A DNA stretch of 64,000 nucleotides from Longitalea arenae (lineage in GTDB: Bacteria; Bacteroidota; Bacteroidia; Chitinophagales; Chitinophagaceae): positions 121,389 to 185,388 of the forward strand of contig NZ_JAFFJX010000013.1 in assembly GCF_016924755.1 (NCBI RefSeq). The letters run 5' to 3'. The translations under genes were made by a program, and so were the position numbers. The first letter of the stretch is position 1. Each line of letters opens with the position of its first letter. This document shows positions 8,926-17,300 of this stretch, one piece after another. Under the pieces are notes generated by a model that saw nothing but the letters and a program-made list of their open reading frames with translations, made no database searches and was not told the origin of the DNA.

Positions 8926-9623
8926 TCCCCGATCACCGCGTACAGCATATTCCTGTAATGCTCACTACAAGGCAGCTCCGTTTCCCCCAATAACACCGCC
9001 TTGCGCGAAACCGTATCTACTTTCCGCAAAGAAATAATATAAGAACGGTGAATGCGAATGAACTCATCCTGCGGCAAACGGGTCTCGAAGTATTTCAGGC
9101 TTTGCAGGGTAATAAAAGGTTTCTTGCTATCGACAAGATGAATGCGGGTATAATCTTTCAGTCCCTCCAGATAAAGTATATCACTATAAAAGATCTTCTG
9201 GATCTTATGCGCCGTCTTAATAAAAAGGAAATCGTCTTTTTTCGGTTGAGCCCGCGCCTTTCTATAGCTGATATGTTCATACGCTTTATGTACAGCCGCC
9301 AGAAAACGATGGAAGGGTACGGGCTTCAGCAGGTAATCGATGGCATCCTGTTCAAATCCTTCCAGGGCCAGATCATTATGCGCGGTTACAAAGATCACGG
9401 CGGGTTTGCGCTTCAGGCTTTTCAGGAATTCTGTGGCGCTGAGCTCTCCCATCCTGATATCGAGCATCACGAGATCGATTACATTCTTCTCGAAATAAGG
9501 GAAAGCCGATCCCGGGCCATCGCAGCGGGCCACCAGGTTCAGGTAAGGTACCTTGCGGATGAAATCTTCCAGGAGATCGAGTGCTGAGCTGTTGTCGTCG
9601 ATGATAATGCAGTTAATTGTCAT
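8916..9623 (-). CDS. LytTR-family response regulator (235 aa)
   Basis: Transcription regulator with an N-terminal receiver domain (acidic pair IIIDD near residue 9, phospho-acceptor Asp in LVMLDIRMG near 55, Thr in FVTAHND, Lys in YLLKP) and a C-terminal LytTR DNA-binding domain (about 135-235: LFIKTAHKIQKIFYSDILYLEG, then DEFIRIHRSYIISLRKVD). It should bind DNA after phosphorylation by a sensor kinase of the LytS/HisKA_7TM type. No kinase gene is adjacent, so it is an orphan here. Eleven bases separate it from the DUF4907 gene on the same strand, but a functional link is not evident. Confidence 0.9.
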   Translation of the reverse strand: MTINCIIIDDNSSALDLLEDFIRKVPYLNLVARCDGPGSAFPYFEKNVIDLVMLDIRMGELSATEFLKSLKRKPAVIFVTAHNDLALEGFEQDAIDYLLKPVPFHRFLAAVHKAYEHISYRKARAQPKKDDFLFIKTAHKIQKIFYSDILYLEGLKDYTRIHLVDSKKPFITLQSLKYFETRLPQDEFIRIHRSYIISLRKVDTVSRKAVLLGETELPCSEHYRNMLYAVIGEKL

Positions 9624-9634
9624 GCAAGTTCAGA

Positions 9635-9985
9635 TTACTTTGCATGAGCGCCGGAGTCGGCGCGACGTTGCAGCGGGGGCCGCCCAAATAAGGGGTCGTT
9701 GCCTGATTTTATACTTTCTATAACAGTTTTCGCAACAGTGGCGGCTTGCTCTTTGGTGGCAAAACCATCGCCGCCCGATTTGCCGGGGATAAAGGGCTGA
9801 TGAATAATAATGCGCTCATTAAAGAGCACATCATAACCCCAACCCCGTTCGGTCTTAAAACAACTATAGTGTAAACCTTTGGGCTCAGCCGGTTTCAGTA
9901 CCAGCATAAAAAAAGTACTGCCGGCTGCAAAAAGGATTGCCGCCAGCAGTACCAGTTTATGTTTTTTAGAGATTGTCATCGTCAT
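9635..9985 (-). CDS. DUF4907-type small exported protein
   Basis: About 116 residues with one N-terminal hydrophobic segment (signal or anchor) followed by GWGYDVLFNERIIIHQPFIPG and GFATKEQAATVAKTVIESIKSG, which match my recollection of DUF4907. The start is uncertain: ATG codons occur at 9988, 9985 and 9979, all overlapping the 3' end of the kelch gene (stop at 9966). The overlap points to co-translation with the kelch lipoprotein, a pairing I believe is common in Bacteroidota. Function unknown. Confidence 0.7.
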   Translation of the reverse strand: MTMTISKKHKLVLLAAILFAAGSTFFMLVLKPAEPKGLHYSCFKTERGWGYDVLFNERIIIHQPFIPGKSGGDGFATKEQAATVAKTVIESIKSGNDPLFGRPPLQRRADSGAHAK

Positions 9986-11003
9986 CATCAGCTGCACCAG
10001 GCTGCAGTTCGTACATATTGTCGAAAGGCGCTGTACCGCTGCGGCCGCTCACTACAAAACCACGGTTCTTCAGAGTGAAACCAATGGCGCCGGTACGGGC
10101 AGTTCCACTGAAATTGGTCTTTTCATCCCAGGTATCATTCGCAGGATCGTATTCCCAGGTACGGTTGTTCAGGCTGCCGCTTTCACCCGTTACCAGGTAA
10201 CCTTTGCCATCAATTACAAAAGTAGCGCCATTGAAACGGGCGATGCTGGTATAATCATCATCAAAGGTTTCATCAGTAACATTGGTCAGCTTACGCAGCG
10301 TCGTCCAGCTATCGGCATTCTGATCATAGACCTGCATATCGTTCAGCGCAGAACCATTGTTCTCACCGCTGATCAAATACGCTTTATCATTTATTACGAA
10401 TACCTGTGCCTGTTTTCTTTTAGAACCGGAGATGCCGGCTTTCTGGATCCAGGTGTCGGAATTGGCGTTGTATTGCCAAACATCTTTCAGGTAGGCATCA
10501 TCAAAACCGGTAGCCACATAAGCAGTGCCGCCTACTACAAAAGCAACTGCTTCTGCACGGGCCGTGCCGCCGAAATCTCTTCTGGGCGCCCAGCCATTGC
10601 TGTCGGGACTATACTGCCACATGTCTTTTTTATAGTTGGCATCCAGGTCATAACCGGTTCCAACATAACCTTTGCCATTTACGGCAAAACCGATGGCTGA
10701 ACTGCGCTCACCGCCTTTGAAATCGGCGATCTGCGTCCAGTATCTTTTATCCAGGGAATATTTCCAGAAATCTTTAAAACGTCTTGTATTGGTATTGGTG
10801 AAACCGGTGCCCACGAACACCGTATCATTGATCGTGAAAGCAACAGCTTCGCTGCGGGCCGGACCATCAAAATAATCGCTGATTGCCCAGTTACCCACCA
10901 GGTCGCTTGTACTGTCAGAGGAGCTCTTACTACAAGCCGGAATGATCAGAATTGGTGCGGTAGCAATCACAAGGGCCAGGGAGTAAACTAGAACATTCTT
11001 CAT
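9966..11003 (-). CDS. Kelch-repeat lipoprotein (345 aa)
   Basis: Predicted outer-membrane or periplasmic lipoprotein folding as a six-bladed beta propeller. The N-terminus has a lipobox (LIIPACSKS) after a hydrophobic stretch. Kelch repeats recur about every 48 residues, each with a pattern like ARSEAVAFTINDTVFVGTG or ARAEAVAFVVGGTAYVATG and ending in a WxYD/WQYS segment. The Asp-rich tail DDDDDNL overlaps the next gene's start. Kelch proteins of this type bind carbohydrate or protein partners; none can be named. Followed by DUF4907 in one transcript. Confidence 0.85.
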   Translation of the reverse strand: MKNVLVYSLALVIATAPILIIPACSKSSSDSTSDLVGNWAISDYFDGPARSEAVAFTINDTVFVGTGFTNTNTRRFKDFWKYSLDKRYWTQIADFKGGERSSAIGFAVNGKGYVGTGYDLDANYKKDMWQYSPDSNGWAPRRDFGGTARAEAVAFVVGGTAYVATGFDDAYLKDVWQYNANSDTWIQKAGISGSKRKQAQVFVINDKAYLISGENNGSALNDMQVYDQNADSWTTLRKLTNVTDETFDDDYTSIARFNGATFVIDGKGYLVTGESGSLNNRTWEYDPANDTWDEKTNFSGTARTGAIGFTLKNRGFVVSGRSGTAPFDNMYELQPGAADDDDDNL

Positions 11004-11746
11004 TTTTGTTTTATTTTCTGTTTGTTTTTTTTAGTACATCACCGGTATCCGGGGATCCCGGGCGACCCGCATTTACTTGCGTTCGCTAGTTAATCTATTA
11101 TTTCGACAGGTAAAAATATTTCCGTGTGTTCCTAACAAGTTTATAAAATAGATAGACAAGGTTATTGGCTCGACCAACCGGGCGCAAAAATCTTTATTTT
11201 TTTGGACCACGCCCCATTTTGACAAGTTTTTCTTATTAAAAGCTGCCAACTTACATAAACAACCAACATGTTAAATATTGTAAACCACAAGATTAACCAA
11301 GTATTAACATATCTGTTCGCCCATATCATTTTCAGCGCTGCACTTTTGCAGCCGGCGCCGGAGATTTCTCGCGAAGTTTACCCGGCTTATTATAAATTTG
11401 CAAATTTGCAAAATTTCGGTTGCCAATCAGCCATTTAATTTCCACCGGCAAAAATAAACGCTTCGTCGATTATCCGGTAGAAGCCATATATGTTAACAAA
11501 ATTTGGTATTTCGCACCCGGTAATTTGCTGGCCTGAAAAGATAATGGAAACGCAGCAAGCTATAGCAAGAAGCGGGGAATTGAACACAAAGAGGTGTTAA
11601 AATGAAAACAAAAATGCCGGCTGCGAAAACTGTAAACCTTATATTCCATTACTTTACAGCCGCCAAAACCATGCGGTTTCCATATGCAGCCATTAACCTG
11701 TAAACCTAAAACGAATTCAGCTTAACAATCACTCACTAACCATAAT
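11004..11746. other. Non-coding gap between divergent genes
   Basis: No convincing gene on either strand. It separates the kelch gene (leftward) from the DUF4270 gene (rightward), so both promoters must lie here. AT-rich parts at 11150-11300 and an aaatttgcaaatttgcaaaattt run at 11394-11416 are visible, but no terminator, known riboswitch or repeat of the local word families was recognised. Confidence 0.6.
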
Positions 11747-13108
11747 ATGTATATACACAAAAGGGCGCCTTTTATTCTTACTTGCTGTATCCTTATCACC
11801 GGCCTGTTCTCATCGTGTTATAAAAAAGATATCCAGGTGGGTATCGAACGGGCGGAAAGCCATACCCGCATCATTACCGTAGATACCGTGGGCGTTTTAT
11901 TATCCAGTTTTGTACTGGATTCTTTCACCACCAATAACAACCAGTTTGCCCTCATAGGCAATTACCACGATGCCTACACCGGCAAGACCAATGCAAGTAC
12001 TTTCTTTCAACTGGGCCTGCCTACCCTTTCTGAAGACGCTGCTACCCTGCTGCCCAAAAGCGCCGTTTACGATTCCCTGGTCATCTATATGAAACCCAGC
12101 GGTTACTATTATGGCGATACCACCCAGCCTTTTGCCATCTCGGTATACCAGCTGGCCGAACAACCGACCGCCAAAACGGTCAATAACCGCCAGGTGATCT
12201 ATAACAAGACCAGCTTCCCTTTAAAAGGCGCTTCCCTGGTAACCTATTCAAAACTTGTTCGACCCAATAACGACCGGGATTCCATCATCATCAAATTGCC
12301 CCAGGACATGGGCCAGGATTTTTATACGAAGATCCAGACAAAAGCTTCCCAGTTCACCAGCGCCGAGAACTGGCTCGACTTTTTCCGCGGCCTCTGCATC
12401 CAGCCTTCCAACAATAACGCTGGCGCGGTATACGGGTTTAATATGGGCGACAGCAGTATCAGCATGCGCCTCCATTATCACCTCACCCTGCCCAGCAAAC
12501 AGGATAAAGTACTGGAATTTGTGCTTACCAATCCAACGCTGCAGTTCAACCGCATTTTGACCGACCGCACGGGTACCATCCTGCAACGCAGCTTTGCCAA
12601 CCAGCAGGAATTCTTTGCTACCAATACCAATCCATTCGGCATTACCCAAAGCGGAACCGGCGTATTGCTGAAAGTTCGTTTCCCTTCCCTGCGCGATGTG
12701 CTTAAGATCAATGAAGTGGTGCGGCTCATGGATGCCCGGCTGGAATTAAAACCCATCAGGGGCAGTTACGGGATGTACGATAATAAACTGCCCGGCTCCC
12801 TCCACCTGCGAACCACCGACGTGTCGAATGCAGTGGGCGGCGCCCTGCCCGATACCGTGGGTAATATGCAGCAGGTGCGGACCCCTGAAATTGATTACCT
12901 CTATGGCACCGCTACCCGGTATCAATTCCATATCACCAGTTACGTGAATGCCTTATTAAATACCCCCGGCAGCATCGAGAACGGCCTCTTTATCATGGAA
13001 GCCGATCCCGAAACCGCCAAACAGATCAACCGCGGCGTCATCGGCAGCCTGCACAATGCCACGAACTACCAAACCAGACTGATCTTAAATCTTTTGACAA
13101 TCGAATAA
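11747..13108 (+). CDS. DUF4270 family lipoprotein (453 aa)
   Basis: Exported lipoprotein of a Bacteroidota-specific family. The signal ends in a lipobox (LFSSCYKK). Typical features follow: VGVLLSSFVLDSFTTNNNQFALIGNYHD near residue 50, and a repeated segment about SAVYDSLVIYMKPSGYYYGD. Length is usual for DUF4270. Ten bases separate it from the outer-membrane protein gene downstream, and this two-gene order recurs in the phylum as far as I recall. Role not established; some members occur in gliding or cell-surface contexts. Confidence 0.8.
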   Translation: MYIHKRAPFILTCCILITGLFSSCYKKDIQVGIERAESHTRIITVDTVGVLLSSFVLDSFTTNNNQFALIGNYHDAYTGKTNASTFFQLGLPTLSEDAATLLPKSAVYDSLVIYMKPSGYYYGDTTQPFAISVYQLAEQPTAKTVNNRQVIYNKTSFPLKGASLVTYSKLVRPNNDRDSIIIKLPQDMGQDFYTKIQTKASQFTSAENWLDFFRGLCIQPSNNNAGAVYGFNMGDSSISMRLHYHLTLPSKQDKVLEFVLTNPTLQFNRILTDRTGTILQRSFANQQEFFATNTNPFGITQSGTGVLLKVRFPSLRDVLKINEVVRLMDARLELKPIRGSYGMYDNKLPGSLHLRTTDVSNAVGGALPDTVGNMQQVRTPEIDYLYGTATRYQFHITSYVNALLNTPGSIENGLFIMEADPETAKQINRGVIGSLHNATNYQTRLILNLLTIE

Positions 13109-13117
13109 CCACCTATA

Positions 13118-14368
13118 ATGAGAAAAATATTTATACTGAGCGGGATCTTCGTGGTGCTTGTGGCAACAGCAAAAGCGCAGAATATGGCCTCACCGTATTC
13201 AGTATACGGTGTGGGTGAACTGCAGGAACTGCATCCCGACCGCAGCAGTGGTATGGCCAATACCGGTACTTCCCTCATGTCGACCCCCGGTTTTATCATC
13301 AATAAGAACCCGGCTTCGCTGGTCGGCCTCGAAAGAAGCCTGGCCCAGGTAGATCTCGGCATCGTGGGTAAAACGGTTTCCTTCAAAGGCAACAATATCA
13401 ATGGCGATAACAGCTCTACGAAAGACGTTACCATCAAACGCATTTCCATCTCGGCCAAACTGAACAATCACTGGGCCAGCAGCGTGGGTTTTATGCCTTT
13501 CAGTTACGTGAACTATTCCTTCAACGCCCAGAAGACCGTGGAAGGTTCTCCCAATACATACACCGGCCTCTATGAGGGCAATGGGGGTTTGAAGCATGTT
13601 TTCTGGACCAATGGTTTTGCCCTCGGCAAACACCTGGCCCTGGGCGTACGCTCTTCCTTTATCTTCGGTTCTATTAACCAGATAGAGACCCTCACCGGGG
13701 GTGGACTCAGCTCGAATGTGGTTTCCCAGGTGACCGATTATTACAGTGGTTTCCGCTTTGAAGGCGGCGCCATCTATGGCGCCAAGATCAATAAGAACTG
13801 GCGTTTTTCTTTGGGCGGAAAAGTGACCAGCAAGAGCGATCTCAATTCCAATAAAACACTCACGGTGACCGAAAGCGGTGGCGTGGTGGAACAGGATAAA
13901 GAATTAAGCGATGGCAATTTCACCCTGCCCTGGCAATACGATGCCGGGATCAGCCTCACCAATAAAGGCCGCACGACCTTCACCGTTGATTATACCTATG
14001 GCGACTGGAACAAGATCAATCCCGGCGGCGGTACCTGGACCATGGTGAACAGTGAACGCGTATCGGCGGGTGTACAGTTCTCCAGACAGGTACAACGCTT
14101 TGGCATGGTGGCCGAGAAAAGTTATTTCTCTGCCGGCCTCTTCTCTGATAAATCGTACCTGCAGGTAAAGGGACAACAAATTGAAGGCTATGGCGCTACC
14201 GTTGGTTATGGCGGTTACCTGAGCCGTGGACTGGCCTACAACTTAGCCGTAGAAGCCGGAAGACGGGGAACGCTTACGAATAATCTGGTTCGGGAGAATT
14301 ACTTTCAATTCACTTTGTCTTTGTCATACCGGGAAGTGTTGTACAGTAAGGGACGCAAATATGACTAA
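13118..14368 (+). CDS. Outer-membrane beta-barrel protein, OmpP1/FadL-like (416 aa)
   Basis: Signal peptide (IFILSGIFVVLVATAKAQ) followed by a protein made of alternating amphipathic strands and ending with an aromatic-rich C-terminus (YFQFTLSLSYREVLYSKG), as in outer-membrane barrels. N-terminal SPYSVYGVGELQ and MANTGTSLMS segments are like those of Bacteroidota OmpP1/PorV-like proteins. No transport substrate can be inferred. Co-oriented with the DUF4270 lipoprotein gene; a terminator hairpin follows at 14492-14532. Confidence 0.7.
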   Translation: MRKIFILSGIFVVLVATAKAQNMASPYSVYGVGELQELHPDRSSGMANTGTSLMSTPGFIINKNPASLVGLERSLAQVDLGIVGKTVSFKGNNINGDNSSTKDVTIKRISISAKLNNHWASSVGFMPFSYVNYSFNAQKTVEGSPNTYTGLYEGNGGLKHVFWTNGFALGKHLALGVRSSFIFGSINQIETLTGGGLSSNVVSQVTDYYSGFRFEGGAIYGAKINKNWRFSLGGKVTSKSDLNSNKTLTVTESGGVVEQDKELSDGNFTLPWQYDAGISLTNKGRTTFTVDYTYGDWNKINPGGGTWTMVNSERVSAGVQFSRQVQRFGMVAEKSYFSAGLFSDKSYLQVKGQQIEGYGATVGYGGYLSRGLAYNLAVEAGRRGTLTNNLVRENYFQFTLSLSYREVLYSKGRKYD

Positions 14369-14407
14369 CAAATTGCCTCCTGGTTGGGAACGGGATACCG
14401 TTTAACA

Positions 14408-14480
14408 ACATGCGTTACAGGTTACAAGTCGCAGGTTCCAGGGCGGTTCAAAGTTCTTAGTTCTTAGTTCACAGTTTTAA
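14408..14480. repeat. CCTG/AGTTCNN word repeat
   Basis: Short run with gttacaggttacaagtcgcaggttcc followed by agttcttagttcttagttcacagtt. It mixes two of the window's word families, GGTTNCA and AGTTCNN. Confidence 0.65.
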
Positions 14481-14491
14481 GTTTATCACAG

Positions 14492-14532
14492 AAAAAGGGT
14501 GTCCCGATTAATATATCGCGACACCCTTTTTT
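14492..14532. terminator. Rho-independent terminator after the outer-membrane protein gene
   Basis: A 12-bp stem (aaaaagggtgtc / gacacccttttt) around a loop, with A and T tracts on the two sides, so it can act in both directions. It lies about 125 bases after the outer-membrane protein gene. Confidence 0.8.
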
Positions 14533-14544
14533 ATATTTAAGTTA

Positions 14545-14785
14545 TAAGATTTCGGTTGTAAAAAAATAATAGGAAAGCTAGGGTATTCTGCTATAATGAC
14601 GACGCCTGTAGGTTATTGAAAATCTAACCATAAACTATAAACCACAAACCAAAAACAAGGTTATAAATATCAGGTTGTAAGCAGATAATAGGTAAACAAG
14701 TAGTATTTCGCTATAATGGCAAGACTCGTTGGTTATTGAAAATCTAACCACAAACCACAAACCAAAAACCATAAACGCTCACCTA
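14545..14785. repeat. 119-bp compound repeat (two copies) with AAACCNN words
   Basis: Two diverged copies about 119 bp apart (ataatagg at 14566 and 14685), each with a unique part containing gctataatg and ggttattgaaaatctaacca, and a tail of AAACCNN heptamers (aaaccac, aaaccaa, aaactat). Same design as the 89-bp units: a unique block plus a short-word tail. Confidence 0.8.
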
Positions 14786-14805
14786 GAAATCGTAAACAAG
14801 ACGTT

Positions 14806-15702
14806 CTATTGTCTTCCATAATAGTACAGCTTTACACTTGAAGACAGCGCTTTTTCAGATAGCGTATAGTACCCGGTATTGTTATTATCAAAAACAATCG
14901 ACTCACCTTGTGGCTCCTGGATATAGGGTAGCTTCGTTGGCTCTTTCAATAGCGCCTGAACTAAACTCTCCGACGCGGATCTTTGATAATAATAGATTGC
15001 GTCATAGGTTTTCACTACAATCTCTTTCCCATTCGGCGCAATGGCCGCGCTGACGGCATAATTGTACGACAGGGTGCCCACCTCTTCTACCCTGTTCATA
15101 TGCGTCGTGCTGTAGGGATATTTCAGGCGGAAGATCTTCGAGCGGGTCTCGGTCTTGGTAATGATATAGATATCTTTTGATTCGGGATCCACTAAAATGG
15201 CTTCGGCATTATGGCTGCCATCGGGATAAAAAAAGGCGATGCGGTCGAGATGCTGTACGGTATCCGTAGCCGCCAGGGGTTCCTCGAAGCGGTAAATCGC
15301 ATAGTCGTTATATACCAGTAAATTATCGCCGGTCTCGGCAATATAGAGGTAGTCGGTAGCCGGTTTGGGACCACCCGACAAGACGATGTCCTCCCAATCG
15401 CGGTTGATCACATGGGCCAGGCGGATGGTCTTGCCAACACTGCCATCCTTTTTTACCAGGGAAATCTCGGGCGGATTACCACTGTCCTGCTGCACCCATA
15501 AATAGCCGGGATTTGCTTTGCTGTCGGCAATGCCCGACACTTCATTCAGCCTGGGATCTTTGACAATAGCCTCCTGCGGCGTATTGGCAAAACCGATGAT
15601 TTTACTGTTCGGCTTAACCTGGTTACAGGCCAGGAAACCGATGATACCAAGGAGCAACCAATACCGGCATCCGGCCAGGTGCTGAAAACGCTGTATACCC
15701 AT
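14806..15702 (-). CDS. Lipoprotein with predicted beta-propeller fold (298 aa)
   Basis: Start at 15702 gives a signal with lipobox (IIGFLACNQ). The body has repeated beta-strand segments such as ELNEVSGIAD-like, LWVQQDSG, DYLYIAETGDN, DIYIITKTE and KEIVVKTYDAIYYY, resembling SdiA-regulated/esterase-like propeller proteins of Bacteroidota. The DNDWEDI-type segment INRDWEDIVL and NAEAILVDPESKD are typical of those proteins. Function unknown; stands alone between repeat blocks. Confidence 0.65.
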   Translation of the reverse strand: MGIQRFQHLAGCRYWLLLGIIGFLACNQVKPNSKIIGFANTPQEAIVKDPRLNEVSGIADSKANPGYLWVQQDSGNPPEISLVKKDGSVGKTIRLAHVINRDWEDIVLSGGPKPATDYLYIAETGDNLLVYNDYAIYRFEEPLAATDTVQHLDRIAFFYPDGSHNAEAILVDPESKDIYIITKTETRSKIFRLKYPYSTTHMNRVEEVGTLSYNYAVSAAIAPNGKEIVVKTYDAIYYYQRSASESLVQALLKEPTKLPYIQEPQGESIVFDNNNTGYYTLSEKALSSSVKLYYYGRQ

Positions 15703-15942
15703 ACCGGCCGAAGGTATTAAATAATCCGGCAATTGGGCTGCCAAAACGAATATGCCATTGTGAATTAGTCACGCGATAAATATTTCTCCCGATTTCATAA
15801 TCAAAAGCGGCTGCGGTTAATTATATTGCCGGAACCGCGGGCAATGGCGGCTACTCAACTACTTCACCCGGCAGAACTTCACAGGTTCACGGGTTCTTAT
15901 TCCCTTGATCGAACCAACTTCCCGTTTGAAAATGCTATTGCC

Positions 15943-16587
15943 ATGAATACAACCTTATCGTTATACAGTTCCTTACTGCCCGACAATAAACACGGTGCTG
16001 TTTACACGCAGTCCTTTGCCAGGGGAAAGGTCACCATTACGCTTCGCCCCCTTTCCCTGGGGGACGACTGGCCCTATATCTCCCGCTGGTTATTACGCGA
16101 GATCGCGCGTAAGCTGCCCAGTGCCGGCCACCTGCCCGAAAAACATTTGCGCGAGACCTATAATATCATGCTGCAATGTGATTTTGCCCAGCCTTTAATG
16201 GGCCTGATCAATGATCAGCCGGCTTTCGTGATCGAGATCTGCGATGGCGATAAACAGGGTTCCGGCGTAGATGAAGGACCGCATGAATACCTTCCCGGCG
16301 ATCATGCCATCCGTTTATTATTATCTCCCACTGTTACCCATATACGTCAGGGTGGCTACTATGCGATCTTCAGCTGCCTGCATTATTTCTTTTCGCATAC
16401 GAATATTCAACGTTTGGTATGGGAACTGCATGAACGCGACAAGCATTACATGCAGCTGGCCAATCATACGGGATTCGACAAAAGTGCCGCCCGCAAGTGG
16501 CGGGGCATACAGGTTTTTCTGTATACGCGGGAAAAATATGGGCTATTTTCGGACATCTACCCCCGATATGCGCAGAAACAAACGTAA
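15943..16587 (+). CDS. GNAT-family acyltransferase, siderophore-type (214 aa)
   Basis: Predicted N-acyltransferase of the group that includes aerobactin-type IucB (Acetyltransf_8). Starting at 15943 removes 39 unlikely residues of the longer open frame. Segments seen: ITLRPLSLGDDWPYISRW at the N-terminus, PAFVIEICDGD for the central strand, and a C-terminal RLVWELHERDKHYMQLANHTGFDKS, matching the acetyl-CoA fold of siderophore acylases. No siderophore genes are nearby, so the substrate is open. Confidence 0.65.
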   Translation: MNTTLSLYSSLLPDNKHGAVYTQSFARGKVTITLRPLSLGDDWPYISRWLLREIARKLPSAGHLPEKHLRETYNIMLQCDFAQPLMGLINDQPAFVIEICDGDKQGSGVDEGPHEYLPGDHAIRLLLSPTVTHIRQGGYYAIFSCLHYFFSHTNIQRLVWELHERDKHYMQLANHTGFDKSAARKWRGIQVFLYTREKYGLFSDIYPRYAQKQT

Positions 16588-16735
16588 ATTAAGAAAAGGC
16601 AAAAAAGGCAAAAGGCAACGAGGCATAGACGCATAGAGAAAAGGCACAAAGGCATACAGGCATAAAGAAAGGCATCAAGGCAAAGGCATAGAGAAAAGGC
16701 AAGGAGGCATAGAAAAAAGGAGAAGCGCCTAAATT
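16588..16735. repeat. GGCA-word repeat
   Basis: Degenerate words aaaaggca, aaaggcat and gaggcata repeat about fifteen times between the GNAT and AraC genes. Unit length is less regular (7-10 bp) than in the other families. Confidence 0.75.
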
Positions 16736-16800
16736 TTCTTAACTTCGTATGTCAATAACCGTTCTACAGTAGATCAGACAAGCGGTTTAAACCTTATTTT

Positions 16801-17154
16801 ATGTCCTTAAGTAACCAGGATATGGCGAATATCCAGCAGGCCAGAACGATCCTTGCCGAAAATTTCGACAAGCACATTACGATACCGCAATTAGCCCGGC
16901 AAACCGGTATCAATGAAGCAAAACTCAAAGAGGGATTTAAAGAATTATTCGGGCAAAGCATTCATACCTACCTGCAGCAATTGCGGCTGGAGAAAGCCCA
17001 GCATTTACTGCGCACCACCGACCTCACGGTCACCGATATCACCTATTTTATTGGCTACAGTCACGTGACGCATTTCACCAGTCTGTTCCGTAAAGAAACC
17101 GGCTTCACTCCTACCGAATGGAGAAAGAAGTATAGAGAACAACAAGACCTGTAA
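16801..17154 (+). CDS. AraC-type HTH protein (117 aa)
   Basis: Stand-alone AraC DNA-binding domain with two helix-turn-helix units: ITIPQLARQTGINEAKLKEGFKELFG and VTDITYFIGYSHVTHFTSLFRKETGFTPTEWRKKY. No ligand-binding domain. It differs from the short regulators at 24.2, 25.0 and 47.9 kb. Its last two codons and stop (gac ctg taa) lie inside the inverted-repeat element starting at 17146, so the repeat has supplied the end of the gene. Target unknown. Confidence 0.85.
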   Translation: MSLSNQDMANIQQARTILAENFDKHITIPQLARQTGINEAKLKEGFKELFGQSIHTYLQQLRLEKAQHLLRTTDLTVTDITYFIGYSHVTHFTSLFRKETGFTPTEWRKKYREQQDL

Positions 17155-17288
17155 GGTCGACAGCGGCCGTTTGCATCGGCAGTAAGTTGCGTGGACCTGA
17201 CAGGTCGAAGCTATCGAAAAGCAACAGACCTGTCAGGTGCGCTTATGCTTAACAAACAAGCTGACTCATGCAGCGCACCTTACAGGTC
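17146..17288. repeat. Nested double inverted repeat (GACCTGTAAGGT element)
   Basis: Four 12-bp arms in the order GACCTGTAAGGT, ACCTGACAGGTC, GACCTGTCAGGT, ACCTTACAGGTC. The outer pair is perfectly complementary and so is the inner pair, while neighbouring arms mismatch at one base. The same arm order builds the 160-bp units at 21815-22445, but the loops differ. Lies between convergent AraC and GMC genes and may act as a terminator. Confidence 0.85.
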
Positions 17289-17300
17289 TGCAATATCTAT

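Noticed and set aside
9879..10700. Long + strand frame opposite the kelch gene
   Set aside because: Complement of the kelch repeats; no family resemblance.
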